64,000 nt of DNA from Planoprotostelium fungivorum (GCA_003024175.1 MDYQ01000030.1:118199-182198); one strand, 5' to 3'; shown: positions 48,113-60,112, counted from the first letter of the stretch. The notes: a model not told the origin generated them from the letters alone. Program-made: numbers and translations.

Positions 48113-51100
48113 TCAGTGCGAATGTCTCACACCTAGAGCTCTGTCCAGGTTGTATGCGGCAGATATGAGAGAGAAGTGAGTGAAGGCTTGTGGGAAGTTA
48201 CCTTTGATCGTTTAGAAAGAAGAGAGGAAGAAGAGACATACCCAACTGCTCTCCCCTCGATCCTGTTTCCTCAGAGAACAGACCCAAGTGGTTCTCATAC
48301 CCAATGATCTCCTCGAACATCAATCTCGCCTCTCTCAGCTTCTTCTTATCGTTCTCTCCAGCTCTCGTGAGTGCTTCGATGAGCCTATCATGCATGGTCA
48401 CTCATCTGACTGAAATGTACATATGAGGCATATGTAGGAGTACACACCAGAAAGAGCAGATGTTGAACGTTCCTTCTTCTCCCGCCAAACCATCGTGAGA
48501 TAACTTTGTATCGTAGCGGAAGACCAGGGAATTGACGGTTAAACCACCATCTTTCGGTTTCTTCATGATCTGATCGATGGTGGAGACGATCCTGGGGTCC
48601 GTGGGGCTCATAAAGAAGGTGAGAGGCATGATCTGTTCACGTCAGTATAGATCTCCTTTTCGTCTCACCAGATTGGCCGCATCGAGGCCCTTCGAGCCGT
48701 AATATTGAGCGAAGACCTTCCTATCCTTGCACCATCCCTTCTCTTGGATCTCCACGAAGATCTCGTTCCTGGTGTTGGTCCATCCCACGATGTCCGCTGG
48801 TAACGATCTCTTGTTGGCGAGTCGAATTCCACGGTCGACTGTCTCTCTCATCAGTCGATTCATTCACATCGTATTACTCACAGGCGATCCAGCACATCAC
48901 TCTCGAATAGACAAAGGCTTGATCTCCACTTCTTATCTGCATCCCATTTATCAAGGAAGAGAAGGAATGAAGGAGAGAAAAATAAGGAGATGAAGAAGAA
49001 GAGAGATAAGGAGATGAAGAAGAAGAGAGATAAGGAGATGAAGAAGAAGAGGAGAGGTAAGGAGATAAAGAAGAGGAGCTGACCTCCCAGATGCCCTTAT
49101 CGTTGTCCCTCCAATGCTCCTTCAACCAATCCAACAAGAAGACCAAGTGCAACCAGAATTCGTAGGTCACTTTGAGTGCGTACTTGTCACACAGATACAC
49201 GCTGTCCATGAACTCTCCGTAGATGTCCATCTGGATCTACCCTCTCTCAGTCTCTCCACCCCTCACCTCTCACCTGTTTCGCAGCTCCATTTCCCACACG
49301 AACGGGCGACGACTTCATGTAACCCTCTAAATGAAGCAGCTCCTACCTCCATCAGTTCCATCTCACCCCCACCTTCACCTCTTCCGGTAGATCCTTCCTT
49401 CCATCGATTCCGTACATGATCTGCAGGGGAGGCTCCCCCCTCTTGACGTTCTCGTGTGCCTCTGCCAGACGATCTTGCATGAATCTCATCAGAGCCTTGG
49501 CCTCTTGGACGAATCCGATGCGCATGAAGCCGTAGACGGTGAAGGCGGAATCTCTGATCCACACGTAGCGGTAGTCCCAGTTTCTCTCCCCACCCAACTG
49601 TCGGGTGTCATTCGTGCTGTCTGGGTCGATTTCTTTTGTTGTGTATTACGATAGAGGTGGATGTGAATGGATGTCGTGGAGATTTACCTCTTCTGGGAGA
49701 CCACAAGTGGCGGCGGCAACGATGGCACCTGCATGCGGTAAGATGAGAAAACGATGAAGACGATGGTGATCTGATGAACTTCACCGGTGGGTTCGAAACA
49801 GAGGAGTTTCATGGCCAGAGCACTTCTCTCGACTTGCTCTCTCCATCTTCCTATGAGAAGTCAGCCTAGAGAAAGGGAGTGTATAGACCTGTGTAGGTGC
49901 ACTGTGACAACCACTTTCTCCAATATTCTATGGTCTCTTGGAAATATCTGGACTCGTGTTCTAATGCACACAATGTCTCTCCTCCGTTCTCTTTGGGGCA
50001 GTGCAAGTAGAATATCGCTTCCTCTCCTATTCACTCTGTCATCTCTCTATTCTATATCTCTTTCCACTATATCATTCATTCTATCCTCTCTTCACTCTAT
50101 CGTAGATCTCTATTCTATATGTCCATTCTCTATTCTATATGTGTATTCTACACTATGAATGATATTTCCACTCCTATTGAATCGATCTCACCTTCAGAGA
50201 GAGTGAACTTGGTCTGCAAGGATGTTCCATCCTCCGAAGCCACGAGAGGAACTGAAGAGAGCAGATCTAATCTCAGATCCTTAGACGTCAGCTCTGCCCC
50301 TTGAACGCGTCAGCCTGATCTCATCCTTCCACTCACTCCTGTTGTCGTCTGCCATGTTCATAGTATGTTTGTCTCTACCGAAATTGAAGGCGGGCTTGCA
50401 TTTCATCGAGAACTCCATCCTGCCCCTGATGACTTGCACTTTTCTCACTACCGAGTTGGCCACCACCTATCATCATTCAGATCACAAACAGTCTACGGTA
50501 TGTACATCGATGTTTGGCACTAGCTTCACTGCATCTTCACTGTAGAACTTGGGCATGTAATCGACGATCTGTCCGATGCCATCTGGGGGTGTCATGGACA
50601 TCACGTGTCGATGGTGGTCTCACCGGTGTCTAAGAATCTTGTGACGAGCACGTTCGTCTCTGGCCAATAGAACTGCTTTCTTCTCATGCGCTGTGATGAT
50701 CAGCCTCCAGTGCTGGAACATCACTTACTCCCGTCTCTGCACCTTCTATGGGTTGGATGGCCCAGTTACCTCCCTTGTCTTTGTCTAAGATGGAGGCAAA
50801 CACGGCTGGGGAATCAAAGTGGGGAAAGCAGTACCTGTTGTTGTGAGCGGTCGATGTCAGAGTGGAAAGATCACCAGTCGATGTTACCATTGGTTCCAAC
50901 GAGAGCACAAGTTCTCATGTTACCAATCACACCGTGTGCTTCGATAGGAAGGTAGTCGTCATCTTGTTCACAGTTCTGACTCTGTCAGGATAGCACAGAA
51001 TGGCCGGTGACTCACACAGACAGGCATCTCTATTTCGTTTCGTTCGTGATGCGTATGGTTCGTTCCCGTTTGATGATGGATTGAGAATCACGTCACCACA

Positions 51101-51260
51101 GGTGACGAAAAGTCGTCGGTTTACGTGAGAATACAGATACGTATGGTATGTCTCAAAATTATAGACGCTCGTCTACCGCTTCTACTTCCTTCACTCACCT
51201 GTGTATCGTCTCATAGAGAGTCGTGTTATCAACCGAAGAGCTTACGATCAGACTCGGCAT
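48113..51260 (-). CDS. GH15 glucoamylase-like glycoside hydrolase
   Basis: An (alpha/alpha)6-barrel enzyme of about 640-660 residues in over ten exons. The first exon starts [15 protein letters not shown]. The conserved N-terminal block [21 protein letters not shown], then [20 protein letters not shown], identifies the bacterial-type GH15 group. Later landmarks are [21 protein letters not shown] (active-site WDYRYxWxRD), [16 protein letters not shown]-like [30 protein letters not shown], and [10 protein letters not shown] with a catalytic acid. The C-terminus is [20 protein letters not shown]. No signal peptide is evident, so it is probably cytosolic. Family members hydrolyse maltodextrins, trehalose or glucosides. 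One intron (about 48955-49083) is a 24-bp tandem repeat. The stop is 50 bp from the convergent gelsolin-type stop. Confidence 0.87.
48963..49075. repeat. 24-bp tandem repeat in a GH15 intron
   Basis: About four imperfect copies of a purine-rich unit beginning ataaggagatgaagaagaag. It lies wholly in the intron between the exons ending DNDKGIWE and starting [10 protein letters not shown] (minus strand), where it forms a long pyrimidine-rich tract in the transcript. Confidence 0.75.
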
Positions 51261-51417
51261 TTGAGTGAAAGAAGAACCGCAACCAAAATGCAAGGGGGAT
51301 TCGAAGGAATTACAACCGCACGACCACAGAGCTGAAGAGAAGGTGACCCCATTCTTCTGTGTTCACACCAACAGACATCATGACGTTGTAGATGAAGGAG
51401 AGGACAGAAACAAAAGT

Positions 51418-52796
51418 CTATTGGAACTGCGACAGATCTTCCTCCATGTCATCCTCACCACCTTCAAAAAGGTAGTTGGCCGCCATTTGTTCATCCTTGT
51501 CACACGAAAAGTATGCCTCGATGACTTGCTGTCGGCTGAAACCCAGGGCTTGCAGCTACTCACATTCAGCTCACACCCTTCCTTCCTCTCACTCACTCTC
51601 TCGATGGCATCCTTCTCCTCTTGAGTGACAGAGATGTAGTTGGCTCTGTTTGTCTTCAGATCATCATGAGACGACTCGTCCTCTCACCCTGGTCCTGCTC
51701 CTTGTGGTGCTCCACCTGCACCTCCGGCTCCGGGTGTGGCAGAATCCGCCGGCAGGTTCAAGAGTTGAATGAACTCCTCTTGGTTGTTGTTGATCATGTT
51801 CAAGAGTTGAGGGTTCTGCTGTCCCAACTGCTCGAGGACAGATTGGAGGAGCTGTGGGTTGCTCTGCACCATCTGCCTCAGCATGGCAAACTGAGGGTGC
51901 TGACGGAGAAAATCAAAGACGCCTGCACCCCCTGCGGCGGGCGCGGGTGATCCACCGGCTGGAGCCGGTGTGGGAGCGGCAGCTGATCCAGCGGGGTCAG
52001 GTGAAGGTACGGAGGGGGCGGCACCGACGGAGGCCCCGGGAGAGGCGGGAGCGGGTGGCTCGGCGGGTATGGCTCCAGCGGGGATACCCTGATCGAGTGA
52101 GTGGTGGTGATGACGAGGGGACTCACGTTGAAGAGGTACTCTACGGCGCGGTCTGGGTTGTTGAATGCCGCTCGGAGAGCGAGGACGACCTGAGATCTCT
52201 CGAAGCCCATCTCGCAGAGGGAGCTGACTGTGTTCTCGTATTCTGATCCGGTGACCAATCCCGATCTGGATGCGATCAGTCGAGTGAAGATGGAGGTATC
52301 TCACCCTGATGATGGTGTCGCCGCCGGTGTAGAGGCGACGGGTGCGGGTGTAGCAGGTGCAGGTGTTGATTCAGCAGGTGCTGGTGTAGATACTGCGGGC
52401 GCGGGTGTGGCAGTCGCGGGTGCTGGTGTAGTAGGTGCAGGTGCAGGTGTTGCAGGAGCTGGTGTAGGGGCAGGTGTAGTAGGTGCGGGTGTCGCGACGG
52501 GTGCAGGTGCAGATGCTCCCTTGGGTTGACGTACCATGAGCACGAGGAAGTCCTTCTCTCCGAGTTTGAGTGATTCTACTGTCGATGCATCATCGAGGAC
52601 CTTTCCAGCAAAGATGAGCTTCTGCCAACCAACTGGAAAAGTTTGTCCATCTTGAATCTTCTGTTTCAGATGTGCAACCTGATCGGATAATCCTCAGATG
52701 ATGAATGAAGATCAAAAACGTGGAGCTCACCGTCTCAGTTGGCTCTGACTCGAGAATGAATTCGTTTTGTTGAACTGTCTTTACGGTAACCTTCAT
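51418..52796 (-). CDS. RAD23: RAD23 ubiquitin receptor (UbL-UBA-XPC-binding-UBA)
   Basis: A shuttle factor that delivers ubiquitylated proteins to the proteasome and stabilises XPC in nucleotide excision repair. About 390 residues. The UbL starts [19 protein letters not shown] and, after an intron, continues [12 protein letters not shown] to [20 protein letters not shown] and FLVLMV. An Ala/Pro/Thr-rich linker (about 52310-52530) is a degenerate short repeat. UBA1 is [28 protein letters not shown] second Pro/Ala linker leads to the XPC-binding STI1 domain ([40 protein letters not shown]). UBA2 is [22 protein letters not shown] ending [19 protein letters not shown]. All four domains are present in the canonical order. 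Confidence 0.95.
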
Positions 52797-53179
52797 CTTG
52801 TAAAGTGTATTTTATGTGTTTGTTCGCTCGAATAAACTATGTATCGCGTCTGTTTCTTCACGTTCAGACAAGTGAAGCGGTTCGAGCTTTTGGTTGATGA
52901 TGGAACTAGTTGTTTCCGGAGAGGCCCTCTACACGTCACCGTTTATCATCTGTCCTCTACAACGCTTCTTTTTCTATGAATTGAATTCACCGAATTGGCT
53001 TCGAGGAGGGTCTCACGCTGTCTTCCCCCTTGTCTCTCCTTTATTGTTGTCTTTGGTCAGTGAACATACTGACACAGTGCCCTTGATCTCGTTGTAAAGA
53101 GGTCGTTGTTCTTCCATAACCGAAATCCCGAAGGTGGCGGTGTCATCGGTTGAAAGAGCCGTCGCACATCTTGCTCAAG
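52797..53179. promoter_or_regulatory. Divergent intergenic region RAD23 / TOG-kinesin
   Basis: A spacer of 383 bp between two divergent starts. It must contain both promoters. I see no TATA-like or other motif that I can call with confidence, and no ORF of interest. Confidence 0.35.
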
Positions 53180-56100
53180 ATGGCCAGTCTGGTGAAGGAA
53201 CTCGTAATTCCAGCTTCAGATGAGTTGGAACCCATCAACGACCTTTATATTCCAATGGACGAGGAAGTTCGGGTGAGCGGGCTGCGTCAGTGCCTCCCTG
53301 ATGCTAAATGGAATGTAGAACCTCGTTGGAAAACTAATGGACTCGAAATTAGATTGGAAGGTGAGGACCCCACAATCATTTCTTGTAGTAAAACCATCCA
53401 TCCGAAAGAAAAGAAAAGAAGCGACCCATCCTAGCCCTTTAAGAGCCCATGCATCAAATTTGACGAGACTGTCACGCTGACACGAGGGTACAGGTGCATT
53501 TTGACAGTATCACCAGGTTACGAAGAGTCATCGTCCACCATTGTACCGAGGCCACTGAGACTCTGTCCGATGGCATAAAGTGGTGAGTCGATTTTCTCAC
53601 ATCTTCCTCATACACTTCAATCTCGAACATCACGATGTTGATTCAATGATGCAGTAAACCAGTGTTGATGGGTATCGTCACTCAGACAGAGAACTTACGA
53701 TCTTCTGTGTCCAGAAACGCTGTCCACTGCATGGCAGGTGATCATCTCGTCTCACACAGGAGACTCAACCGTTCAGATCTATTCGTGGCTCTCGGTAAAT
53801 CCTTAGACGCTGAAGTGGAGGGCGTGGTAAGTGTAGACGTGAGAGGCACCATCAATTGATCCTCACCGTAGCTACCCAAACTTCTGAGGAAATACCCAGA
53901 ATCAAAGTTCTTCGAGCCAGAAGTAGACAATGCCATCAATCAGATCATCAAGAGCTGCTCCTCTACCAAGGTGAGTTATCATGGTCTCATCATTTCTGAA
54001 TGGAACAGGTGATGGGTGGTCTCATCTCAGCAGTCAATGGAAACAAGAATTCATTTATCCGGGGTGAGGCAGATACAGTGTGCAAGAGACTGACGAGAGA
54101 AGGAAAATTATCCATGTTCATCACCAAATTACTCACCACCAAGATGGGTGCCGCCGCTCTCAAGTACAAAGACATCACCAAAGTCATACAGACTCTCTCC
54201 TCTCTGGTGACTTGATTCATCTCCTCCTCTGTTTCAATGCATCAGAATATAATGATGAATATAACAATGAATGTAAAAATGAATGTAACAAATTGACCAT
54301 CAAAGGTTCAAGATGCAGCACCGGAGGCGAGGACGAGGGCCAGGTTAGGATTGTACGCCATCTACAACTACCACGAAGAAGAGACGGATTTCGAGAAATT
54401 ATTGACAAAGAGTACGCTGCCTGCCGCCGATCTTAGAGCCGTGAGAGATGCCGTAGAGAAGGTGAAGAAGGAGACTCCAAGTGATGACGCAGCGACACCC
54501 TCGAAGAGGGCCGTGACACCTCCCACACCCAGTAAATCGTGGACTTCTTCCACACCCACTAAGGCTACCACAAAGGCCACACCTCCTCCACCTTCCCCGC
54601 TGAAGGTGAATGATGACTCTCTTATTCATCGTTTTGATTTATATATCCTACCCTCTGTTGATCTATCCGACCTCATATGTATCTACCCCACCTTCTATTG
54701 ATCTACGAGTCATTGACTATGATTCATCGTATTCTTTATTGATAAAGGGACAGCCACCCAAACCATCTCGATTGGGATCAGGAAGGATGGAAGCAGTACG
54801 TGAGGAAGAGACTGCACCGGAGACAGGGCAGCTGGACCACATCAGTTTCAACAGCATCCGAAAAGGTGAGAGGACGAGGAGAAGAGACGTGACGAGAGAG
54901 CAGCGAACACGATCGCGAGTGACATGGAGGAAGCCATCAGTGTGGCCGTGAGAGTGAGACCGCTGGACGAGTTAGAGATGAAGGGAAACCGTGAGATATG
55001 GTTCACGAATCCAGACGGAACGAGCGTCTCTTGCATGGACAATAAGACGGGGAAGAACGTAGAGTACATGTTCGATCACACCTTTGGAAAGGAAGATGCA
55101 GAGCACGGATACATCTACGATTGCATCGGAGCATCTATCATAGACAGTGTCATGATGGGGTACAATGGAACCGTCTTCGCTTACGGTCAGACGAATTCGG
55201 GAAAGACGTATACCATGATGGTGATCCCTCGTTCATTCTCATTTCTACTGAATGCATCTCTACACTATGAATGCATCTCTACACTATGAATGTATCTCTA
55301 CACTATGAATGCATCTCTACACTATGTAGTATGAGAAGGAATGGTGATTGAAGATGGATAGGGTACGGAAGATAACCCAGGAATCATTCCACACGCCATC
55401 GATCACGTGTTCAGAATCATCAAAGAGGTGAGAGGGTGTGTGAGGTGGTGTTGACGGTAGACAGAGTCCAGAGAGGGAGTTCCTCTTGAGAGTGAGTTAC
55501 ATGGAGATCTACAACGAAGTGGTCAACGATCTATTGAGAACAGAGGGTGCTGGTCTGGCCATCCGAGATGATAAGAAGGTCGTCTCTCATTCATGTTCCT
55601 GTCGCTTTCATCCAAATGGTTATGGAATGATAGTCTAGTGATCATCACATATCCAATGGATGTGTTTGTAGCATGTGATCGGATGACTGAGATGAACACA
55701 GAAAGGAGTGGTCATCGATGGATTGAAGGAAGAGATTGTCGTGTCACCTGAACATGTCATCCACGTCATCAACTCGGGAGAAGGTGAGCATCTTACGACT
55801 CATTCCCCTGAAGAGAATCAGCTCACAGACACGTCGCTTCCACCGATTATAATCTCACCAGTAGTCGATCTCACACCATCTTCAGAATGGTACGAACGTT
55901 CACTCTTTTCATTCGAGAGAGGCTGAAGAGAACAGATCATCGAGAGTAACAGCCTGTCCGATTCGTCGAGGAAAAACGTCCAAGTGTCAGCTCTGGTGAG
56001 GAATAAGAGGAGGAGAAAACTGAGACGAACAGACTCTTATCGATCTGGCGGGATCAGAGAAAGTGGTATCCACCAGTATCCTACGGAAGAGGGTGAGAGG

Positions 56101-57593
56101 GTGATGATGGTGAAGACTGAGAGAGAGAAAGGAAGGAGCGTACATCAACAAGAGTCTCTTGACTCTGGGAACCATCATATCGAAGCTGAGCGAGAGAAAG
56201 AAGGGAGAGAAGATGTGAGACGGTGGAAGAGAAAGAATCTGATCGTCGCAGAGGTCACTTGCCCTACAGAGACAGTAAGCTAACGCGTATATTGGAGCCC
56301 TCTCTCAGTGGTAACGCTCGCATCTGTATCATAGCCACAGTATCATGCGGTGTGTACTCATACACATCACACGCTCGTGTTCTTCACAGATACTGACGGA
56401 GGACAGCATCAAGCTGTTTCGAAGAGACGAGTAACACTCTCAAGTTCGCCCAGAGGGCCAAGAAGGTGACGCACCGAGCGAAGATCAACCAGGATAGTGA
56501 AGCACAACTGTCCAAGTACAAGAATGAGATCCAAGATTTGAAGCAACAACTGCAAGTGGCCGAAGACAAGGAGCAGAAGCTGCAAGACACAGAACAGAAA
56601 TTGTCAGAATCACAAGAATTAGACTTGGACTCTTCTCTGGAGAAGACGAGATCAGAGGAAGTGGTGAGGGAAACAAGAGATGACTCGTCTCATGGTCACA
56701 GTTGGAGCGATTGAGGAGCGAATTGTCAGAGCAGGAGGCACAGAGGAACTCTCTGGAGGAGAAGATCAAACAATTGAACAAGTTGATCTTGGTGTCGTCC
56801 AGTGTGTCACCCAACAACACTAACGAGCAGCGTGACCTTCGTCGCAGAAGCTTTTCTCTTCGTATCAATCCTGAGGTAACTTCATCTCACTTGATCGCAT
56901 CATCACATCCTGTTACATCTTCTCTACTGCATCGCACCATGACATCCACGATGATAGATGATGAACCATCACACAGATTGCTGCAGCCCTGCGAAAGAGT
57001 TCCGTGGGATCCCACCGATCGTCCATCTTAGGTAGTGAATCATCCATCAGTCCACATCCATCACATCAGTCCACATCCATCAGTATAACCATCGATCACA
57101 CTGAATGTGCTCAGTATCACCCGGGGCATTGCACTCACCACCACAAGAGATGCGATCACCGCGGCTGACAGCATCCTTCTCACCTCCACAGAATGAGGGA
57201 CAGAGGACAAACGACTCAACGAAGACCATCAACGAAGCCCTGCAACAAAAGATCGGTGCCATGAGAGCCCAGGGAGAGCTGTGAGTTGAGGTTGGAGTGT
57301 AGAACTGAAGGAGGACAGACGTGATAGGAGACTGGAGGAGGCGAGGGAACAAGTGAAAACGCTGACCGAGAAGATGGAAGAGATTCTGTTGGGTAAGCTG
57401 CAAGGGCAGACGTCGTGGGTGGAGGCCTACAAGACCTACCTCAAGGAACAATATGCAAAGGTGAGAGGAGGGGGAGAGTGAGAATGACACAGAGCAGCAA
57501 ATCCTGGAGCTGCAAGATACAATCATTGACAAGGACACGCAGATTGAGATACATAAGTCAGATAACTTAGTTCTATCAGAGAGGATGAAATGA
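53180..57593 (+). CDS. TOG/CLASP-like domain joined to a kinesin-7 (CENP-E/KIN-7-type) motor
   Basis: Exons from 53180 code a HEAT-type TOG region: [75 protein letters not shown], and [19 protein letters not shown]. It ends [20 protein letters not shown] and is followed by a Thr/Pro-rich linker. This frame, left unspliced, would stop at 54951, inside the motor. A 38-nt intron (about 54867-54904, GTGAG to CAG) instead joins SIRK to [20 protein letters not shown], the motor start. The motor is complete: [11 protein letters not shown] (P-loop), [11 protein letters not shown] (switch I), LIDLAGSEK (switch II), [31 protein letters not shown], and [14 protein letters not shown] (neck-proximal). A coiled coil follows to the stop at 57593. 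The kinesin-7 call rests on the last block. If the intron is not used, these are two overlapping genes (TOG 53180-54951, kinesin from 54924). Confidence 0.65.
55248..55326 (+). repeat. 19-bp tandem repeat in a kinesin intron
   Basis: Four copies of atgaatgcatctctacact (one with a t for c) lie inside the intron that follows the P-loop exon (YTMM to GTEDNPG). The unit is non-coding and nearly homogeneous, so the expansion is recent. Confidence 0.85.
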
Positions 57594-58290
57594 AGTGATT
57601 GTAATGTCTTTCTTACCTCATCTATTATGTAGGCTCAAGCGTCTGTCATCAGTTTTATTGTCATAATATGTTCTCAAGCATCTGATTGATGCATAGATTG
57701 AAGTAAGGTGCAGGGTCTCCTCGTCTTGTGCAGGTGATGGCGTCAATATATTCCTCCCTATTCAAGGAGGGAGGTGGAGATCGATGGTTTGGTCGGGCAG
57801 GGTACATGGAATCATTCATAGGGACCGATTTTTTGACCTTCGGTATGAAGCTGACTGAGGATACACCGCTATACATGATCATGCTGCACGCAGAATTTTA
57901 CAAGATCAACGGCCGGGAAACTTCCGTGTATGGCCTTGTGTGGGATCGTTTGGCCTTGTCTCCAAATGTGGATTTCAATGACAAAGAAAAGGACACATTC
58001 ACTCTTCTTTATCTCCATTTAATCTATCTTTGTATTGTTTGTGGTATTGTTGGTGCTTGGACTCGATGATGGGTTGTTGCTGGTAAACGGTATATATTTG
58101 CGCCAATACTTAGCAGGAATACCAAAGCAAAGAGCACCTTCAAAATCACCCATGTGATTGGTCAGAATGCTATATCCTAGTAGTAGATGACTCTAATCCA
58201 TCTTCTGATGGCCTGTCTCGCACTCCTGACTACATTTGGTTCTTCCAGAATAGGTATATTGTCTGTGGCGGTGTCTTTCTATCCTTCAGC
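57594..58290. other. Region without a supported gene
   Basis: Opposed ORFs overlap here: plus 57728-58069 and minus 57661-57882. The minus ORF ends REEYIDAITCTRRGDPAPYF, faintly like the C-terminal part of Fic domains, but no Fic motif HPFxxGNGR is found upstream. Neither ORF is called as a gene. Confidence 0.35.
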
Positions 58291-58612
58291 TTAGAAGATA
58301 CTGAATAAATATTCAGCGGCGGTAAGAGTAGCAAGAGCGGCAGCGTTGAGTGATCCTGTAAAATTAAGAACAGTATTTGAAGGAGGTGGGTGATCTTACC
58401 AGATACAGTATAAAGAACGGCAAGAGCGGAACGCCCGTTGTTGTTGTTGTCTAGTTGACTACATTAACTCCATCATCGATCACAATGATCTGGTTGACAA
58501 CCAAGGCGACAACATTAGGACCGTCAGATATGTTGGCGGTTGTGTTACCATACGTGAATTGGACCATTATAACTGCATATGCGATCAGTTGAAGAAGATC
58601 TAACACCGACAT
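58291..58612 (-). pseudogene. Small hydrophobic secreted/membrane protein, frameshifted
   Basis: The start at 58612 gives a hydrophobic leader (MSVLDLLQLIAYAVIMVQF) followed by a Val/Ile-rich stretch ending IIVIDDGVNVVN and an in-frame TAG. Immediately beyond, in another frame, the sequence continues DNNNNGRSALAVLYTVS, and through a clean 44-bp GT-AG intron GSLNAAALATLTAAEYLFSIF-stop. The shift occurs at a CAACAACAACAAC run, typical of slippage or a sequencing error. One indel would give a continuous protein of about 90 residues. No family recognised. Confidence 0.5.
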
Positions 58613-59268
58613 CACCTTGTATACAGAAAATCGAGGCCAAGCGTTCGAGTTGTGCGTGTGTAATTACCTTGAGACGACTCGAGTGTGGTCTCTGGTGAAT
58701 GGGCAGTGGACGAGACGGACTCGAAACCTGAACCGAACGTCAGAAAAGACGAAGACGAACCGACGTTGGGTCGGCGTGTTATTACCAGAGAAATGCTCGA
58801 AGGGTCTTCTTCGAACGGACCGAAGATCTGAAAAGAAATAAGTCCCTCTTTTTATATGATGCGTTTCACCGTTCTACAATTTTATCATCTCCAACCCTGA
58901 CACTTTAAAATATGGTTGGTATTCCTCCGGTCACTACTGATAAATTTCTATACGTAAGTCGTAATTGCTGGTATTCTCAAGTGCGACCGCAAACTAATTT
59001 TTAACCCCTTTGGTCCGCAATGATGGAACTCGTAGAGAACTCATAACTACTGAAAAGGACCAAGAACTAATTTATGCCCACAAGAGACACTGCGGATGCG
59101 GACTTCGTCCACCTCGCTCATCACGCAGTGAGCTAGTGTTGGGAGATGATCTCTTGATCAAGATTGGATCTGTCTTTGAATCCATTGATGAGAGACATAC
59201 ACGGTCATGGTATGAGAGATGTGGATACACATTTGGAAAGATGTACGCAAAGTAAACAAGAATTGGCT
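58613..59268. other. Region holding the left inverted-repeat arm
   Basis: Flank of the small frameshifted gene and the left arm (58989-59116). An 81-codon plus-strand ORF (59010-59255) starts in the arm and continues past it into IKIGSVFESIDERHTRSW, a possible coding remnant. Otherwise no gene is supported. Confidence 0.45.
58989..59116 (+). repeat. Left arm of 128-bp inverted repeat
   Basis: Reverse complement of 60152-60279 with a single visible mismatch over 128 bp. The arm opens with gcaaactaatttttaacccc and contains an open frame starting MVRNDGTRRELITTEKDQEL. Weak similarity continues outward (TATTCTCAAGTGCG in both flanks). Confidence 0.92.
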
Positions 59269-60112
59269 TCATTCTTTCTCTCTTTTTGGGGACCCATACT
59301 CAATAGAGCCTGTGAATTCAATACCGTCTGTCTCAACAGTCTGTCCGTGGATAGGGGCAGGAAGAGCAAGTGGGCTAGGATTTGATAGTAATCTCTCAAG
59401 ATGAGCGATGCGATCGTTCTGCATGAGAATTTGCTGAGGCAGACTGTGATCAACTGTGCGAGTGATCAGACCACGATTAGAGGACTGACCATGCTGGAGT
59501 AAATTGTCTAACTCTTCAACAGACACTGACATGCCTCATGTTACATCAGCCATCAGATGGACGTGCCAGCTCACCTCTTTTCAAAAGGGTATTACACATG
59601 TTGATTGTTCTACATACAACTGTACGAGTCATGTCTGGATGGGTGACAAATGCCTCGTCATAATCTTCAAGGACATTCATCAAACGCACCCCAAGAGCTG
59701 TGAATTTTTGGATCTGTGTCTCTCGTGCGACAGCCTCGTCAGAGATCTTCTGCGCCAGAATCATCTCCCTGGTGACTTGTGGTGGGGCCGATACAGATGG
59801 TGTCCGTGAAGATTCTACAGGCACAAGCTCTCTATCTGATGTAACGGGTCGTTTTCCATGGTCTCGGTGCGTGCATGTGTCCGATTTGCAAGGTTCCTTT
59901 GTGCATTTTCCTCCATGTCCCTTCTTTGGTTGATGGCAGTAATTGATGGATCCCTCGTTTGGGCCCCTCTTTCTCTTTCCAGACTCTTGTGGTTGCGCTG
60001 CAGGTGCAGGTGTCGGAGATGGATTGTTGGGGGCCGCAATGATTTGTTTCCCACACCCTCCACAGAACCTCCCCTCTCTTGATAAAGATTCTCCACAATT
60101 GGTGCAGAACAT
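59269..60112 (-). CDS. Zinc-ribbon protein of unknown function, inside inverted repeats
   Basis: A two-exon gene for about 265 residues. The N-terminus MFCTNCGESLSREGRFCGGC is a classic double-CxxC zinc ribbon. A Pro/Ala linker and a basic stretch (GKRKRGPNEG) follow, then a second Cys/His cluster (YCHQPKKGHGGKC, PCKSDTCTHRDHGK) that may bind another zinc. A helical region follows (REMILAQKISDEAVARETQI ... VVCRTINMCNTLLKR). The intron at about 59505-59553 joins KR to VSVEELDNLLQHG, and the frame ends in a leucine-rich helix and KREKE-stop. Such proteins bind DNA, RNA or protein, and no specific family was recognised. The gene lies between two 128-bp inverted repeats, so it may be cargo of, or have been captured by, a mobile element. 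Confidence 0.7.

Noticed and set aside
51684-52304. A 206-codon minus ORF in the RAD23 region read as a separate Pro/Ala-rich protein
   Set aside because: Its second half is the RAD23 XPC-binding exon. The first part is read-through of an intron into the UBA1 exon in the wrong frame.
53180-54951. The TOG-like region as a stand-alone gene ending at 54951
   Set aside because: Possible, but it would overlap the kinesin start by 28 bases with no promoter space, and the last 28 codons look non-coding. The spliced fusion explains the sequence better.
57661-57882. Minus-strand ORF ending REEYIDAITCTRRGDPAPYF, considered as a Fic-domain C-terminus
   Set aside because: No HPFxxGNGR motif or inhibitory helix could be found upstream in any frame, so the resemblance is too weak.
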